Positions 27,372-35,540 are shown, counted from the stretch's first letter. The stretch is DNA of 64,000 nucleotides from Flavobacterium sp. WC2421 (GCF_040822115.1 NZ_CP162004.1:3395001-3459000), one strand, 5' to 3'. Numbers and translations: made by a program. The notes: a model not told the origin generated them from the sequence alone.

Positions 27372-28160
27372 ATGGAAATAATTGGATATTTAGCTTCAAT
27401 AATAATTGGCCTTTCTTTAGGATTAATAGGTGGTGGTGGATCTATACTTGCTGTGCCTATTTTAGTATATCTTTTTAAGGTACATCCTGAACAAGCAACT
27501 AGTTATTCCTTATTTATTGTAGGTATTACATCAATGTTTGGTTCTTACAGTCATTATAAATTAGGAAATTTAAAAATCAAATCTGCTTTAGTATTTGCAA
27601 TACCTTCTATTCTTTCATTACTTATTGTTAGGAAAATTATTCTTCCCTTAATTCCTGACACCCTATTTTCAATTGATAATTTTGATGTTACAAAGAATTT
27701 ATTAATCATGGTGGTGTTTGCTTTTCTTATGATTGCAACATCTATTTCAATGATAAAAAAAGCTAAAAAGTTAAAAGAAGTAGTTGAAATCAACTTTAAA
27801 ATGCTAGCAATAATTGGATTCTTTGTTGGATTAATTATTGGATTTTTAGGTGCTGGAGGAGGTTTTTTAATTATTCCAGCTTTATTATTCTTTGCTAACC
27901 TACCCATGAAACAGGCCGTAGGAACTTCGCTTTTTATCATATTTATCAATTCTCTAATTGGTTTTGGTGGTGATTTATTAGGAGGAGTTGAACTTGAATA
28001 TAAATTACTTTTTATTATTTCCATAATGGCCATTATTGGGCTTTTTATTGGAACACAATTATCTAAAAAAATTGATGGGGCTAAATTAAAACCTGCTTTT
28101 GGATGGTTTGTATTAGTAATGGGAATTTATATAATTACCAAAGAAATTTTATTCAAATAA
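27372..28160 (+). CDS. TauE/SafE (TSUP) family sulfite/anion exporter
   Basis: A 262-residue polytopic membrane protein with about eight helices in two inverted-topology halves. Each begins with the TSUP glycine motif: GLSLGLIGGGGSILAVPIL (about 14-32) and GLIIGFLGAGGGFLIIPAL (about 153-171). The family exports sulfite, sulfonates or related sulfur anions. With SQR and persulfide dioxygenase next to it, export of sulfite or thiosulfate from sulfide oxidation is a good inference. It is the first gene downstream of the Crp/Fnr regulator and has its own operator-controlled promoter. Confidence 0.88.
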   Translation: MEIIGYLASIIIGLSLGLIGGGGSILAVPILVYLFKVHPEQATSYSLFIVGITSMFGSYSHYKLGNLKIKSALVFAIPSILSLLIVRKIILPLIPDTLFSIDNFDVTKNLLIMVVFAFLMIATSISMIKKAKKLKEVVEINFKMLAIIGFFVGLIIGFLGAGGGFLIIPALLFFANLPMKQAVGTSLFIIFINSLIGFGGDLLGGVELEYKLLFIISIMAIIGLFIGTQLSKKIDGAKLKPAFGWFVLVMGIYIITKEILFK

Positions 28161-28167
28161 CACTTAT

Positions 28168-28211
28168 GTAACATAAGTCACTGTGTATCAAAATGTATCA
28201 CTGTAATATTG
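28168..28211 (+). promoter_or_regulatory. Crp/Fnr-type operator (site B) and -7 box of the SQR-like gene
   Basis: GTAAC-ATAA-GTCAC (28168-28181) with a -7 box TAATATTG (28204-28211), one mismatch. The centre-to-box-end distance is again 36.5 bp. Confidence 0.78.
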
Positions 28212-28235
28212 TTCTAACCATAATACTATTCAATC

Positions 28236-29510
28236 ATGAAAGAACATTTTCAAATACTAATAATCGGCGGTGGTAATGCAGGACTCTCAGTTGCAGCCCA
28301 ATTAATTCGTAAAAAAAGCGACTCAAATATCGGAATTATAGAACCTTCTGAAAAACATTATTATCAACCTGCTTGGACACTTGTAGGTGCAGGAATATAT
28401 GATGTTGAAAAAACGGTGCGTCAAGAAAAAGATTATATTCCAAAAAACAGTACCTGGATCATAGATGCTGTAACTGAATTTTTACCAACTGAAAATAAAG
28501 TAATTTGTAAAAGCGGTAAAGAAATAAGTTATGATTTTCTAATTGTTAGCCCCGGAATTCAATTGGACTGGAATAAAATAAAAGGCCTAAAAGAAACTTT
28601 GGGCAAGAACAGCATAAGCAGTAATTATTCATTTGAATTTGCTCCTAAAACTTGGAAATTTATCGAAAATTTCAAAGGAGGAACTGCGGTATTTACGAAT
28701 CCTTCAACTCCAATAAAGTGTGGTGGAGCCCCGCATAAAATCATGTATTTAGCCTGCGATTATTGGTATAAGAAAGGTATTTTAGATAAATGTGATGTTC
28801 ATTATATTTCTGGTGGCGCAAGTATTTTTGGCGTACCTGAGTATGCAAAAACATTAGTAAAAACGCTAAAAAAATATAAAATTCAAACTCATTTTGGAGC
28901 CAATGTTACTGCGGTTAATGGAGAAACTAAAACGGTAGAATTTGAAACAAAAGCAACTGATGATACCATCAAGCAAAATCTCTCTACTTTGGACGCTTCT
29001 TGTTATTCTATTATACCATTTGATGCAAGTGCCGAAACTAAAAAAATCACACTAAAATTTGATTTTTGTCATGCTGTACCACCACAATCGGCTCCTGATT
29101 TTATTAAAAAAAGTCCTCTTGCCGATGCGAAAAATCCGTTGGGATTTGTAGAAGTCGATAAATACACCCTTCAACATTCTCGATTTCCCAATGTTTTTGC
29201 CCTAGGTGATTGTACAAATGCGCCTTGTAGTAAAACAGGTGCTGCTATTCGAAAACAAGCGCCGGTGGTTGTTGCCAATGTATTATCACTATTAAACGAT
29301 ACTACATTAGTTGCCAAATATGATGGATATAGTGCTTGCCCAATTCCTACACAATATGGAAAATTGATGCTTGCCGAATTTGATTATGACAATAAACCTA
29401 AAATGACTTTCCCATTTGACCAAGCAGTACCACGCTGGACGATGTGGAAACTTAAAACAAAAATATTGCCTTGGCTCTATTGGAATAAAATTCTAAAAGG
29501 AACCGCTTAA
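28236..29510 (+). CDS. Sulfide:quinone oxidoreductase-like FAD/NAD(P) flavoprotein
   Basis: A 424-residue two-dinucleotide-binding-domain flavoprotein. GGGNAGLSVA near the N-terminus binds FAD. The SQR cysteines are in place: Cys162 in TPIKCGGAPHKIMYL and Cys326/Cys331 in GDCTNAPCSKTGAA. The IKCGGAPHKIMYL stretch is very close to the type II/mitochondrial SQR motif. Such enzymes oxidise sulfide to sulfane sulfur and reduce the quinone pool at the inner membrane face. The TSUP exporter upstream and the persulfide dioxygenase nearby support this role. Flavocytochrome c sulfide dehydrogenase is less likely, as no cytochrome partner is present. Confidence 0.87.
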   Translation: MKEHFQILIIGGGNAGLSVAAQLIRKKSDSNIGIIEPSEKHYYQPAWTLVGAGIYDVEKTVRQEKDYIPKNSTWIIDAVTEFLPTENKVICKSGKEISYDFLIVSPGIQLDWNKIKGLKETLGKNSISSNYSFEFAPKTWKFIENFKGGTAVFTNPSTPIKCGGAPHKIMYLACDYWYKKGILDKCDVHYISGGASIFGVPEYAKTLVKTLKKYKIQTHFGANVTAVNGETKTVEFETKATDDTIKQNLSTLDASCYSIIPFDASAETKKITLKFDFCHAVPPQSAPDFIKKSPLADAKNPLGFVEVDKYTLQHSRFPNVFALGDCTNAPCSKTGAAIRKQAPVVVANVLSLLNDTTLVAKYDGYSACPIPTQYGKLMLAEFDYDNKPKMTFPFDQAVPRWTMWKLKTKILPWLYWNKILKGTA

Positions 29511-29526
29511 TTCTATTCATAAAGAA

Positions 29527-29562
29527 AAATGCCCTTGTAATTCATTTTACAAGGGCGTTTTT
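29527..29562. terminator. Bidirectional terminator between SQR-like gene and cydB
   Basis: GCCCTTGTAA / TTACAAGGGC form a 10-bp stem around TTCATT, with A and T flanks for both converging genes. Confidence 0.88.
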
Positions 29563-29584
29563 ATATTTAAAACATTCCATTTTA

Positions 29585-30661
29585 TTAATGCTCTCCATAG
29601 CCAATATCATCCATTTTACCGCTGAACACTTTATATTGGATAACGAAATAAGCAATCACTAATATCAGGGCTACAACAAACCAATACACTCCCACTGATA
29701 ATCCGTAATCATCTGCAGCCACATTGTAGATGGTTAATGATGGATTTAAATTATTTGTAGAGGGCAAAACATTTGGAAAAATGGAAGCAGTCGTAGACGT
29801 AAATCCGCCTACAAGAAACAGCGATGAAAAAAGAAATCCAAGTCCCTCCTTTTCAAATGATCTTACCTTAAACAAACCAAAAATTCCAATAAAAGTAAGA
29901 GTAGGAAATACCCAAAGTACTGGATTGTATATGAAGTTATGAAATGGTTTATGCTCTATATTATGCCAAATAAGTAGTGAAACAATCACCAAAACTAGTA
30001 GAACAAAATTAAGCTTGAATACCAGTTGTTTTAACTTTGGATTCAAATCGGAATTGGTTTTGTAAATAATCCAATTGGCTCCATGTATCATCAAAGCAAC
30101 TACACTTACCACGCCTAGAAACAAAGTAAACCAATCTATAATTCCCAGTTGATCTGCTTTTGGACTAAAAGTAGGATTCCATAATGGCAAAAAGAAAAAA
30201 TGAGCTTCCTGCGTAGACACACCATTTTCTACCATTCCTAAATTCACCCCACGTACTATATTACCCAATGCTACACCAAAAAATAATGCCAATAACAAAC
30301 TAGCAATACCAAAGGCTTTATCCCAAACTACCTCCCACATAGGATGATGAATTTGCCCACGCAATTCTAAACCAATTGCTCTAAAAATAAGCAACCATAA
30401 AATCATCATCAATGGCAAATAAAAACCACTAAAAGAGGACGCATAAAGCGTAGGAAAAGCAAAAAACAAAACGCCTCCAGCTGCAATTAACCAAACCTCA
30501 TTTGCATCCCAAAACGGACCAATCGCATTGGTAATGGCTTTTTTGTCTTTTTCTGTTTTTGCAAAAAACAAATGAATAATTCCAGCCCCAAAATCATAAC
30601 CATCCAAGACAATATACACCGCCAATATTCCCATTAAAACCACATACCAAAAGAATTCCAT
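29585..30661 (-). CDS. cydB: Cytochrome bd ubiquinol oxidase subunit II
   Basis: A 358-residue integral membrane protein with eight or nine helices, starting MEFFWYVVLMG. It has the CydB motif VLDGYDFGAGIIHLF, the IGPFWDANEVWLIAAGGVLFFAFPTLYA region and a C-terminal helix YWFVVALILVIAYFVIQYKVF. It forms the structural partner of CydA in the high-affinity quinol oxidase. It starts 3 bp after the cydA stop. Cytochrome bd is known to be much less sensitive to sulfide than heme-copper oxidases, which fits its place among sulfide genes. Confidence 0.93.
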   Translation of the reverse strand: MEFFWYVVLMGILAVYIVLDGYDFGAGIIHLFFAKTEKDKKAITNAIGPFWDANEVWLIAAGGVLFFAFPTLYASSFSGFYLPLMMILWLLIFRAIGLELRGQIHHPMWEVVWDKAFGIASLLLALFFGVALGNIVRGVNLGMVENGVSTQEAHFFFLPLWNPTFSPKADQLGIIDWFTLFLGVVSVVALMIHGANWIIYKTNSDLNPKLKQLVFKLNFVLLVLVIVSLLIWHNIEHKPFHNFIYNPVLWVFPTLTFIGIFGLFKVRSFEKEGLGFLFSSLFLVGGFTSTTASIFPNVLPSTNNLNPSLTIYNVAADDYGLSVGVYWFVVALILVIAYFVIQYKVFSGKMDDIGYGEH

Positions 30662-30664
30662 AGC

Positions 30665-31996
30665 TTATATTTTTTTTGTTTCTGGACCGTTTTTAATAAT
30701 TTTCCCCACTAATAATAAGAATAGTAAACCCAAAAGTAAATATAAACCTACGAAGCCAAGTAGGGTAAACAACGTATTTCCTGAAGAAACCGTAGGCGAT
30801 GCTCCTGCTGTTGTGCGTAATAAATTATATACTAACCAAGGCTGTCTTCCTAATTCAGCTGTGTACCATCCCGTTGTGTTAGCAATATAAGGGAAGGGCA
30901 ACATAAAAAGCAACGACCATAAAATCCAGTGGGTTACAAAAAGTTTTTTTCTAAATAATTGAAAAACTGCAGCTGCCATTAAACCTATAAAAACGGTACC
31001 CAAACCTACCATAATATGATAGGCATAATAAAGTCCAGAAATATTAGTAGGATGTGTTTTTTCATCAAACTGATCCAATCCTTTTACCTCTGTATTCCAA
31101 CTACCGTAAGTCAAAAAGCTTAAAACATTAGGTACTGCAATCTTGTTATCTAATTTTTTATCTTTTACATCAGGCTGCCCAATTAAAACAATCTCAGCTC
31201 CTTTTTTCTCTGTATGAAAAATCCCTTCCATTGCAGCAAAAGTTACAGGCTGGTATTTCACTACATTTTTTGCTAATAAATCCCCTGTAGGAACAGCAAC
31301 TACTATACTAGAAATCAACCCAAAAATAATTCCTGTTTTCAAAAATAATTTTCCGTAAAATTCACTCCTTTTACTTAAAATATAAAAAGCGCCAATACTA
31401 GAAACTACAAAAGAACTTGTAACCATGGAAGCCGCTTGATTGTGCAAATAAGAAGGCCAAATCCAAGGGTTTGTAAATAAAGCACCAAAATTATTAAGTA
31501 CAAATTTACCATTAGCCAAGATCTCGTAACCCACTGGATTTTGCATCCAAGAATGGGTAGCAATTATTAAAAAGCCACTGGCCCATGATCCTAAACAAAT
31601 AAGCAATCCAGTGACAAAATGCCATTTGTGTCCTAATATTTTTTCGCCAAAAAGAAACATCCCTAAAAATGATGATTCTAAAAAGAAGGAAAACATTCCC
31701 TCCATTGCCAATGTTTGTCCAATAATCCCCCCTGTCAATTCAGAGAATTTAGCCCAGTTTGTACCAAATTGAAATTCCATTGGAATCCCTGTAACGACCC
31801 CCATAGCAAAATTAAGAGCAAATATTTTCATCCAAAAATGAGTGGCTTTATTGTAATGTTCCTCATTCGTTCGTAGAAATTTCCATTTAAAATAAACAAT
31901 GATTAAGGAAAGTCCCATCGTTAATTGGGGAAAGAGATAGTGAAAGGTAATCGTAAATGCAAATTGCATTCGATCGTAAAAAAGCATTTCTTCCAT
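30665..31996 (-). CDS. cydA: Cytochrome bd ubiquinol oxidase subunit I
   Basis: The start at 31996 (MEEMLFYDRMQFAFTITFHYLFPQLTMG) is the canonical CydA N-terminus with the heme b595 ligand His19; the open frame to 32059 adds 21 spurious residues. The 443-residue length fits the short Q-loop subfamily. FAMGVVTGIPMEFQFGTNW and the Gly/Arg-rich NTTGWYTAELGRQPW motif are diagnostic. It oxidises menaquinol and reduces oxygen in the inner membrane, with heme b558, b595 and d. It forms an operon with cydB. On the minus strand a perfect -7 box TAAATTTG is at 32024-32031. Confidence 0.94.
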   Translation of the reverse strand: MEEMLFYDRMQFAFTITFHYLFPQLTMGLSLIIVYFKWKFLRTNEEHYNKATHFWMKIFALNFAMGVVTGIPMEFQFGTNWAKFSELTGGIIGQTLAMEGMFSFFLESSFLGMFLFGEKILGHKWHFVTGLLICLGSWASGFLIIATHSWMQNPVGYEILANGKFVLNNFGALFTNPWIWPSYLHNQAASMVTSSFVVSSIGAFYILSKRSEFYGKLFLKTGIIFGLISSIVVAVPTGDLLAKNVVKYQPVTFAAMEGIFHTEKKGAEIVLIGQPDVKDKKLDNKIAVPNVLSFLTYGSWNTEVKGLDQFDEKTHPTNISGLYYAYHIMVGLGTVFIGLMAAAVFQLFRKKLFVTHWILWSLLFMLPFPYIANTTGWYTAELGRQPWLVYNLLRTTAGASPTVSSGNTLFTLLGFVGLYLLLGLLFLLLVGKIIKNGPETKKI

Positions 31997-32023
31997 ACTG
32001 ATGTTTATGTTGTAAAATACTCG

Positions 32024-32031
32024 CAAATTTA
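32024..32031 (-). promoter_or_regulatory. -7 box of cydAB
   Basis: TAAATTTG on the minus strand lies 27 bp before the cydA ATG and matches the flavobacterial -7 consensus. About 36 bp upstream (32053-32067) there is a weak, 5-nt-spaced version of the local operator, CCAAC-N5-ATTAC. Confidence 0.5.
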
Positions 32032-32133
32032 ACCAATTAAAACCGTAGCAGCCCAACATAATATTACTTTCTCACCCACTATTTGTTACGTTTTATGGTA
32101 AAATTATTTATTTCTAATTTTAAATTACTTTAT

Positions 32134-32177
32134 GTAACATTAGTCACGTTTAAATACAAATACAAGAATTATCTTTG
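32134..32177 (+). promoter_or_regulatory. Crp/Fnr-type operator (site C) and -7 box of the persulfide dioxygenase operon
   Basis: GTAAC-ATTA-GTCAC (32134-32147) and a perfect -7 box TATCTTTG (32170-32177), 36.5 bp from operator centre to box end. It lies between divergent cydAB and the dioxygenase operon, but by position it acts on the plus strand. Confidence 0.82.
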
Positions 32178-32200
32178 TAATAGATTAAAAAAAATATATC

Positions 32201-33613
32201 ATGCAAATAGAACAAATATATACAGGATGTTTAGCACAAGGTGCTTATTATATAACTTCAAATGGAGAAGCCGCTATAATTGACCCTCTTCGTGAGGTAC
32301 AACCTTATTTGGATCGCCTAGAACGAGATAATGTAAAATTGAAATATATTTTTGAAACCCATTTTCACGCTGATTTTGTTTCAGGACATGTTGATTTAAG
32401 TAAAAAAACAGGAGCACCTATTGTTTACGGACCTACAGCAAAACCTGAATTTAAAGCAATTATAGCTACTGATGGGCAAATTTTCGAATTGGGAGCTATT
32501 AAAATAAAAGCATTACACACTCCTGGACATACCATGGAAAGTACAACTTATTTATTGCTAGATGAAAACGGAAAAGAACACGCTATTTTCTCTGGTGACA
32601 CCTTATTTATTGGTGATGTGGGACGACCAGATTTAGCCCAAAAAGCGGCTCATATGACGCAAGAACAATTGGCTGCAACATTATATCATTCCTTGAGAGA
32701 CAAAGTGATGACTTTATCTGATGATGTTATTGTTTATCCAGCACATGGTGCAGGTAGTGCTTGCGGGAAAAACATGAGTAAGGAAACGGTAGGTACGATT
32801 GGTAACCAAAAAGAAACCAATTACGCTTTACGAGCAAATATGACCGAAGCAGAATTCATCAAAGAAGTGACTGACGGTTTGCTGCCTCCTCCAGCCTATT
32901 TTGGGATGAATGTAGCCATGAATAAACAAGGATATGAAAGCTTTGAAACCGTTTTAAACAATGGTATGAGAGCCATCAAAGTTATCGATTTTGAGGCTGT
33001 TGCCGAAGATACTGGTGCCCTAATTCTAGATACTAGAAAAAATGGCGTTTTTGCAAAAGGATTTATTCCGCAATCTATAAACATTGGCATCGAAGGTGAT
33101 TTTGCACCTTGGGTAGGCGCGCTAATTGCTGATGTAAAACAACCTATAATTCTAGTTACCGAAATTGGACAAGAAGAAGAATCAGTGACTCGTTTAAGCC
33201 GTGTTGGTTTTGATAATTTAATTGGTCATTTAGATGGTGGTTTTGAAGCTTGGGCAAAAGCAGGAAAAGAAATTGATACTGTCAATAGAATCACAGCAGA
33301 TGAATTTGCCAAAAAAGTAAAAATTGGCGAAAGCAAGGTAATTGATATTCGAAAAGACAGCGAGTATGCTGCGGAACATGTTGACGAATCCTATAGCAAG
33401 CCATTAGTAAACATCAATGATTGGGTGAAAGATATTGATCCTAAAGAACCTTTTTTCCTTCATTGTGCTGGTGGATACCGTTCTATGATTGCAGCTTCCA
33501 TTTTACAAGCAAGAGGGTTTAGAAATTTCTGTGAAATTGAAGGCGGATTTAATGCGATTGCAAAAACAGATACACCAAAAACAAATTTTGTTTGTCAAAG
33601 TAAAACCTTATAA
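32201..33613 (+). CDS. Persulfide dioxygenase-rhodanese fusion (MBL fold plus two rhodanese domains)
   Basis: A 470-residue cytosolic protein. The N-terminal metallo-beta-lactamase fold (about 1-245) has ETHFHADFVSGH with His54, His56 and Asp58, and Phe in place of the second-metal His. That fits the mononuclear-iron persulfide dioxygenases of the ETHE1/CstB type. Two rhodanese domains follow. The first (about 265-355) has no active cysteine (LVTEIGQEE). The second (about 365-465) has Cys422 in HCAGGYRS. The known reaction of such fusions is oxidation of glutathione or low-molecular-weight thiol persulfide to sulfite, with sulfur transfer to thiosulfate. It heads a six-gene operon ending at the terminator at 35468. 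Confidence 0.88.
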   Translation: MQIEQIYTGCLAQGAYYITSNGEAAIIDPLREVQPYLDRLERDNVKLKYIFETHFHADFVSGHVDLSKKTGAPIVYGPTAKPEFKAIIATDGQIFELGAIKIKALHTPGHTMESTTYLLLDENGKEHAIFSGDTLFIGDVGRPDLAQKAAHMTQEQLAATLYHSLRDKVMTLSDDVIVYPAHGAGSACGKNMSKETVGTIGNQKETNYALRANMTEAEFIKEVTDGLLPPPAYFGMNVAMNKQGYESFETVLNNGMRAIKVIDFEAVAEDTGALILDTRKNGVFAKGFIPQSINIGIEGDFAPWVGALIADVKQPIILVTEIGQEEESVTRLSRVGFDNLIGHLDGGFEAWAKAGKEIDTVNRITADEFAKKVKIGESKVIDIRKDSEYAAEHVDESYSKPLVNINDWVKDIDPKEPFFLHCAGGYRSMIAASILQARGFRNFCEIEGGFNAIAKTDTPKTNFVCQSKTL

Positions 33614-33701
33614 TTTATTTCAATTATATTGATTATCAAATATTTATATTGTAATTTTATAGATAACGAATGCATTTTTTAACTAATTAATATAGGATAT
33701 C

Positions 33702-33908
33702 ATGAAAAAAAATATGGGTCAAATCGATAAAATAATTAGAGGAATTATAGCGGCTGTAATTGCAATTTTATATTTCACCAATGTAATTAGCGGTACACTA
33801 GCATTAGTTTTAGGCGCATTTGCCGTTATCTTTTTAATTACCAGCTTTGTTAGCTTTTGTCCCTTATATACCCCGTTTGGAATTAATACAAGAGAAAATA
33901 AGCAATAA
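33702..33908 (+). CDS. DUF2892 (YgaP-type) small membrane protein
   Basis: A 68-residue protein with two transmembrane helices, MGQIDKIIRGIIAAVIAILYF and LALVLGAFAVIFLITSFVSFCPLYTPFGI. This is the DUF2892 domain, often fused to rhodanese as in YgaP. The FCPLYTPFGINT ending is typical of Bacteroidota copies, and the Cys could carry sulfur at the membrane face (inference). It is the second gene of the dioxygenase operon, 88 bp after the first, and is likely an accessory of sulfane-sulfur handling. Confidence 0.82.
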   Translation: MKKNMGQIDKIIRGIIAAVIAILYFTNVISGTLALVLGAFAVIFLITSFVSFCPLYTPFGINTRENKQ

Positions 33909-33924
33909 ATAAAACCAATCAATT

Positions 33925-34779
33925 TTGAATACAATAAAAAACACATCCAAAAGTACCGATTCTTGTTGTGTAGTATCTTGTGATAGACCACTAGATCAAG
34001 ACTATTGGGATGCACAATACAAAGCCAAAACTACGGGTTGGGATTTAGGACAAGTGTCTCCTCCAATTAAGGAGTATGTTGACACTTTAGAAAATAAAAA
34101 TAGTAGTATATTAATTCCTGGTTGCGGGAACACATATGAAGCAGAATACCTATTGCAAGCCGGTTTTACCAATATTACTGTCATTGATATAGCACCAACA
34201 TTAGTACAGGAGTTAAAACAAAAATTTGAAAACAATTCAAATATAAAAATCATTCAAGGTGACTTTTTTGAACATAAAGGAACGTACGATTTAATTTTAG
34301 AACAAACCTTTTTTTGTGCTTTACCACCAACGATGCGCCAAAAATACGTTTGGAAAATGCACCAGCTTTTGGCCCATAATGGCATCATAGCTGGATTATT
34401 ATTCAATAGAACATTTGAGGTAAGTCCTCCTTTTGGTGGAAGTAAAGAGGAATACGAATTACTTTTTAAAAATGCGTTTGACTTTTTAAAAATGGACGTT
34501 GCTCCAAATTCGATTGCTCCCAGAGCCAATTCAGAATTGTTTATCGAATTCAAGAAAAACAATAAAGTAAAAGTAAATCTCTATGAATTCAAAGGAATAA
34601 CGTGCAGTGGCTGCATGAATACCGTAACAACACAATTCAAAGATTTAAACGGAGTCGAAAACGTAAGTATGAGCACTAATTTTGCTGAAGTTTTGATCGT
34701 AAGTAAAAATGAAATACCTGTTTCTCAGTTGCAAGAAATTGTCTCTTATGATGAAAAATACAGCATTATAAAAATTTAA
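33925..34779 (+). CDS. TPMT-type SAM-dependent methyltransferase fused to a heavy-metal-associated (HMA) domain
   Basis: A 284-residue protein starting at TTG 33925, 16 bp after the DUF2892 gene. Residues about 20-205 are a thiol/thiopurine-methyltransferase-like domain: DYWDAQYKAKTTGWDLGQVSPP, the SAM motif ILIPGCGNTYEAEYLLQ and VIDIAPTLVQEL. Residues about 215-284 are an HMA ferredoxin-like domain with the metal or thiol motif GITC-SG-C (Cys227, Cys230). The N-terminus adds CC-x3-C (Cys14, Cys15, Cys19). TPMT relatives methylate thiols, hydrosulfide or halides. S-methylation of sulfide or a thiol, or of a metalloid, is inferred. The fusion is unusual. Confidence 0.78.
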   Translation: MNTIKNTSKSTDSCCVVSCDRPLDQDYWDAQYKAKTTGWDLGQVSPPIKEYVDTLENKNSSILIPGCGNTYEAEYLLQAGFTNITVIDIAPTLVQELKQKFENNSNIKIIQGDFFEHKGTYDLILEQTFFCALPPTMRQKYVWKMHQLLAHNGIIAGLLFNRTFEVSPPFGGSKEEYELLFKNAFDFLKMDVAPNSIAPRANSELFIEFKKNNKVKVNLYEFKGITCSGCMNTVTTQFKDLNGVENVSMSTNFAEVLIVSKNEIPVSQLQEIVSYDEKYSIIKI

Positions 34780-34781
34780 AA

Positions 34782-34988
34782 ATGAAACAATTACTCTATA
34801 CAAATTGGCATGCCATGCGCTGGATTCGTCTCGTAATTGGTCTTTTCTTTGTACAGCAAGCAATTCAATACCACGAAATTTTATTTGGATTTATTGCTCT
34901 CTTTTTCTTATTTCAAGCTGCATTTAATACAGGTTGTAGTCTAAATGGATGTGAAGTTTCACCCTTAAAAAAAAGTAAAAATGAATAG
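34782..34988 (+). CDS. Small membrane protein, DUF2892-like
   Basis: A 68-residue protein with two hydrophobic helices (WIRLVIGLFFVQQAIQYHEILFGFIALFFLFQAAF) and a cysteine pair in FNTGCSLNGCEV. It resembles the short DUF2892/YgaP-like membrane proteins that accompany thioredoxins in Bacteroidota. It starts 2 bp after the methyltransferase stop and overlaps the thioredoxin start by 8 bp, so the three genes are translationally coupled. The periplasm-facing cysteines might exchange electrons with thioredoxin (inference). Confidence 0.65.
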   Translation: MKQLLYTNWHAMRWIRLVIGLFFVQQAIQYHEILFGFIALFFLFQAAFNTGCSLNGCEVSPLKKSKNE

Positions 34989-35286
34989 TAGTTTTGACAA
35001 AATTATAAATTCCGAAAAACCAATTTTAATTGATTTTTTTGCCACTTGGTGTGGGCCTTGCAAAATGCTAGGTCCTATTCTAAAAGAGGTAAAAGACGAC
35101 TTAGGAGATCGTATTTCAATTATTAAAATTGATGTCGATAAAAACCAGCAAGTAGCCTCACAATATCAAGTACGTGGCGTACCTACTATGATATTGTTCC
35201 AAAACGGAAAACAATTATGGAGACAATCAGGTGTTTTACAAAAAAATGATATTATTAAAATCATTTTAGAAAAAAGCAATCAATGA
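34981..35286 (+). CDS. trxA: Thioredoxin
   Basis: A 101-residue cytosolic thioredoxin with the WCGPCKM active site (Cys24, Cys27), the buried Asp in LIDFFATW and the cis-Pro loop VRGVPTMILF. It overlaps the previous gene by 8 bp and the next by 4 bp. In this operon it can reduce persulfides on the dioxygenase, rhodanese or SQR products, or recycle the methyltransferase's thiols. This is probably a specialised copy, not the housekeeping thioredoxin (inference from context). Confidence 0.9.
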   Translation: MNSSFDKIINSEKPILIDFFATWCGPCKMLGPILKEVKDDLGDRISIIKIDVDKNQQVASQYQVRGVPTMILFQNGKQLWRQSGVLQKNDIIKIILEKSNQ

Positions 35287-35477
35287 CAAAAAAAGCAATC
35301 ATTCTCACTGTGATAGGAATAGGTATTGGTGCCATAGCTGGTTATTTATATTATTTTTTTATAGGTTGCGCATCAGGGACTTGCGCTATCACCTCCAAAC
35401 CTCTCAATTCCACTTTATATGGCAGTTTGATGGGAGGATTAATATTTAATATGTTTATTAAAAATGAAAAAAAGTAA
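35283..35477 (+). CDS. DUF6132 family small membrane protein
   Basis: A 64-residue protein overlapping the thioredoxin stop by the ATGA junction. It has two hydrophobic helices (IILTVIGIGIGAIAGYLYYFFIG and YGSLMGGLIFNMFI) separated by CASGTCAITSKPLNS with two cysteines. This is the DUF6132 pattern that goes with thioredoxin and rhodanese genes in Flavobacteriia. Function is unknown; a redox or sulfur-relay role is suggested only by neighbours. Its stop codon lies inside the operon terminator. Confidence 0.75.
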   Translation: MTKKAIILTVIGIGIGAIAGYLYYFFIGCASGTCAITSKPLNSTLYGSLMGGLIFNMFIKNEKK

Positions 35478-35497
35478 TTGCGATTACTTTTTTTTTC
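35468..35497 (+). terminator. Terminator of the persulfide dioxygenase operon
   Basis: AAAGTAA-TTGCGA-TTACTTT followed by T8. The stem overlaps the DUF6132 stop codon, and its loop contains the TTG that serves as -33 element of the next promoter. Confidence 0.75.
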
Positions 35498-35521
35498 TAC
35501 CTTTGTTAACCAAGTGGTTAA
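35478..35521 (+). promoter_or_regulatory. tetR-tolC-hlyD-ABC operon promoter with TetR operator
   Basis: -33 TTG (35478-35480), 17 bp, perfect -7 box TACCTTTG (35498-35505). The palindrome TTAACCA-AG-TGGTTAA (35506-35521) starts directly after the box and covers the expected transcription start. It is 20 bp upstream of the TetR start codon, the expected place for an autorepressor operator. Confidence 0.8.
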
Positions 35522-35540
35522 ACCAAAAAGTTAAAACGAA

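Noticed and set aside
31997..32059. N-terminal extension of CydA
   Set aside because: The canonical CydA start MEEMLFYDRMQF is at 31996, and the -7 box at 32024 lies inside the extension.
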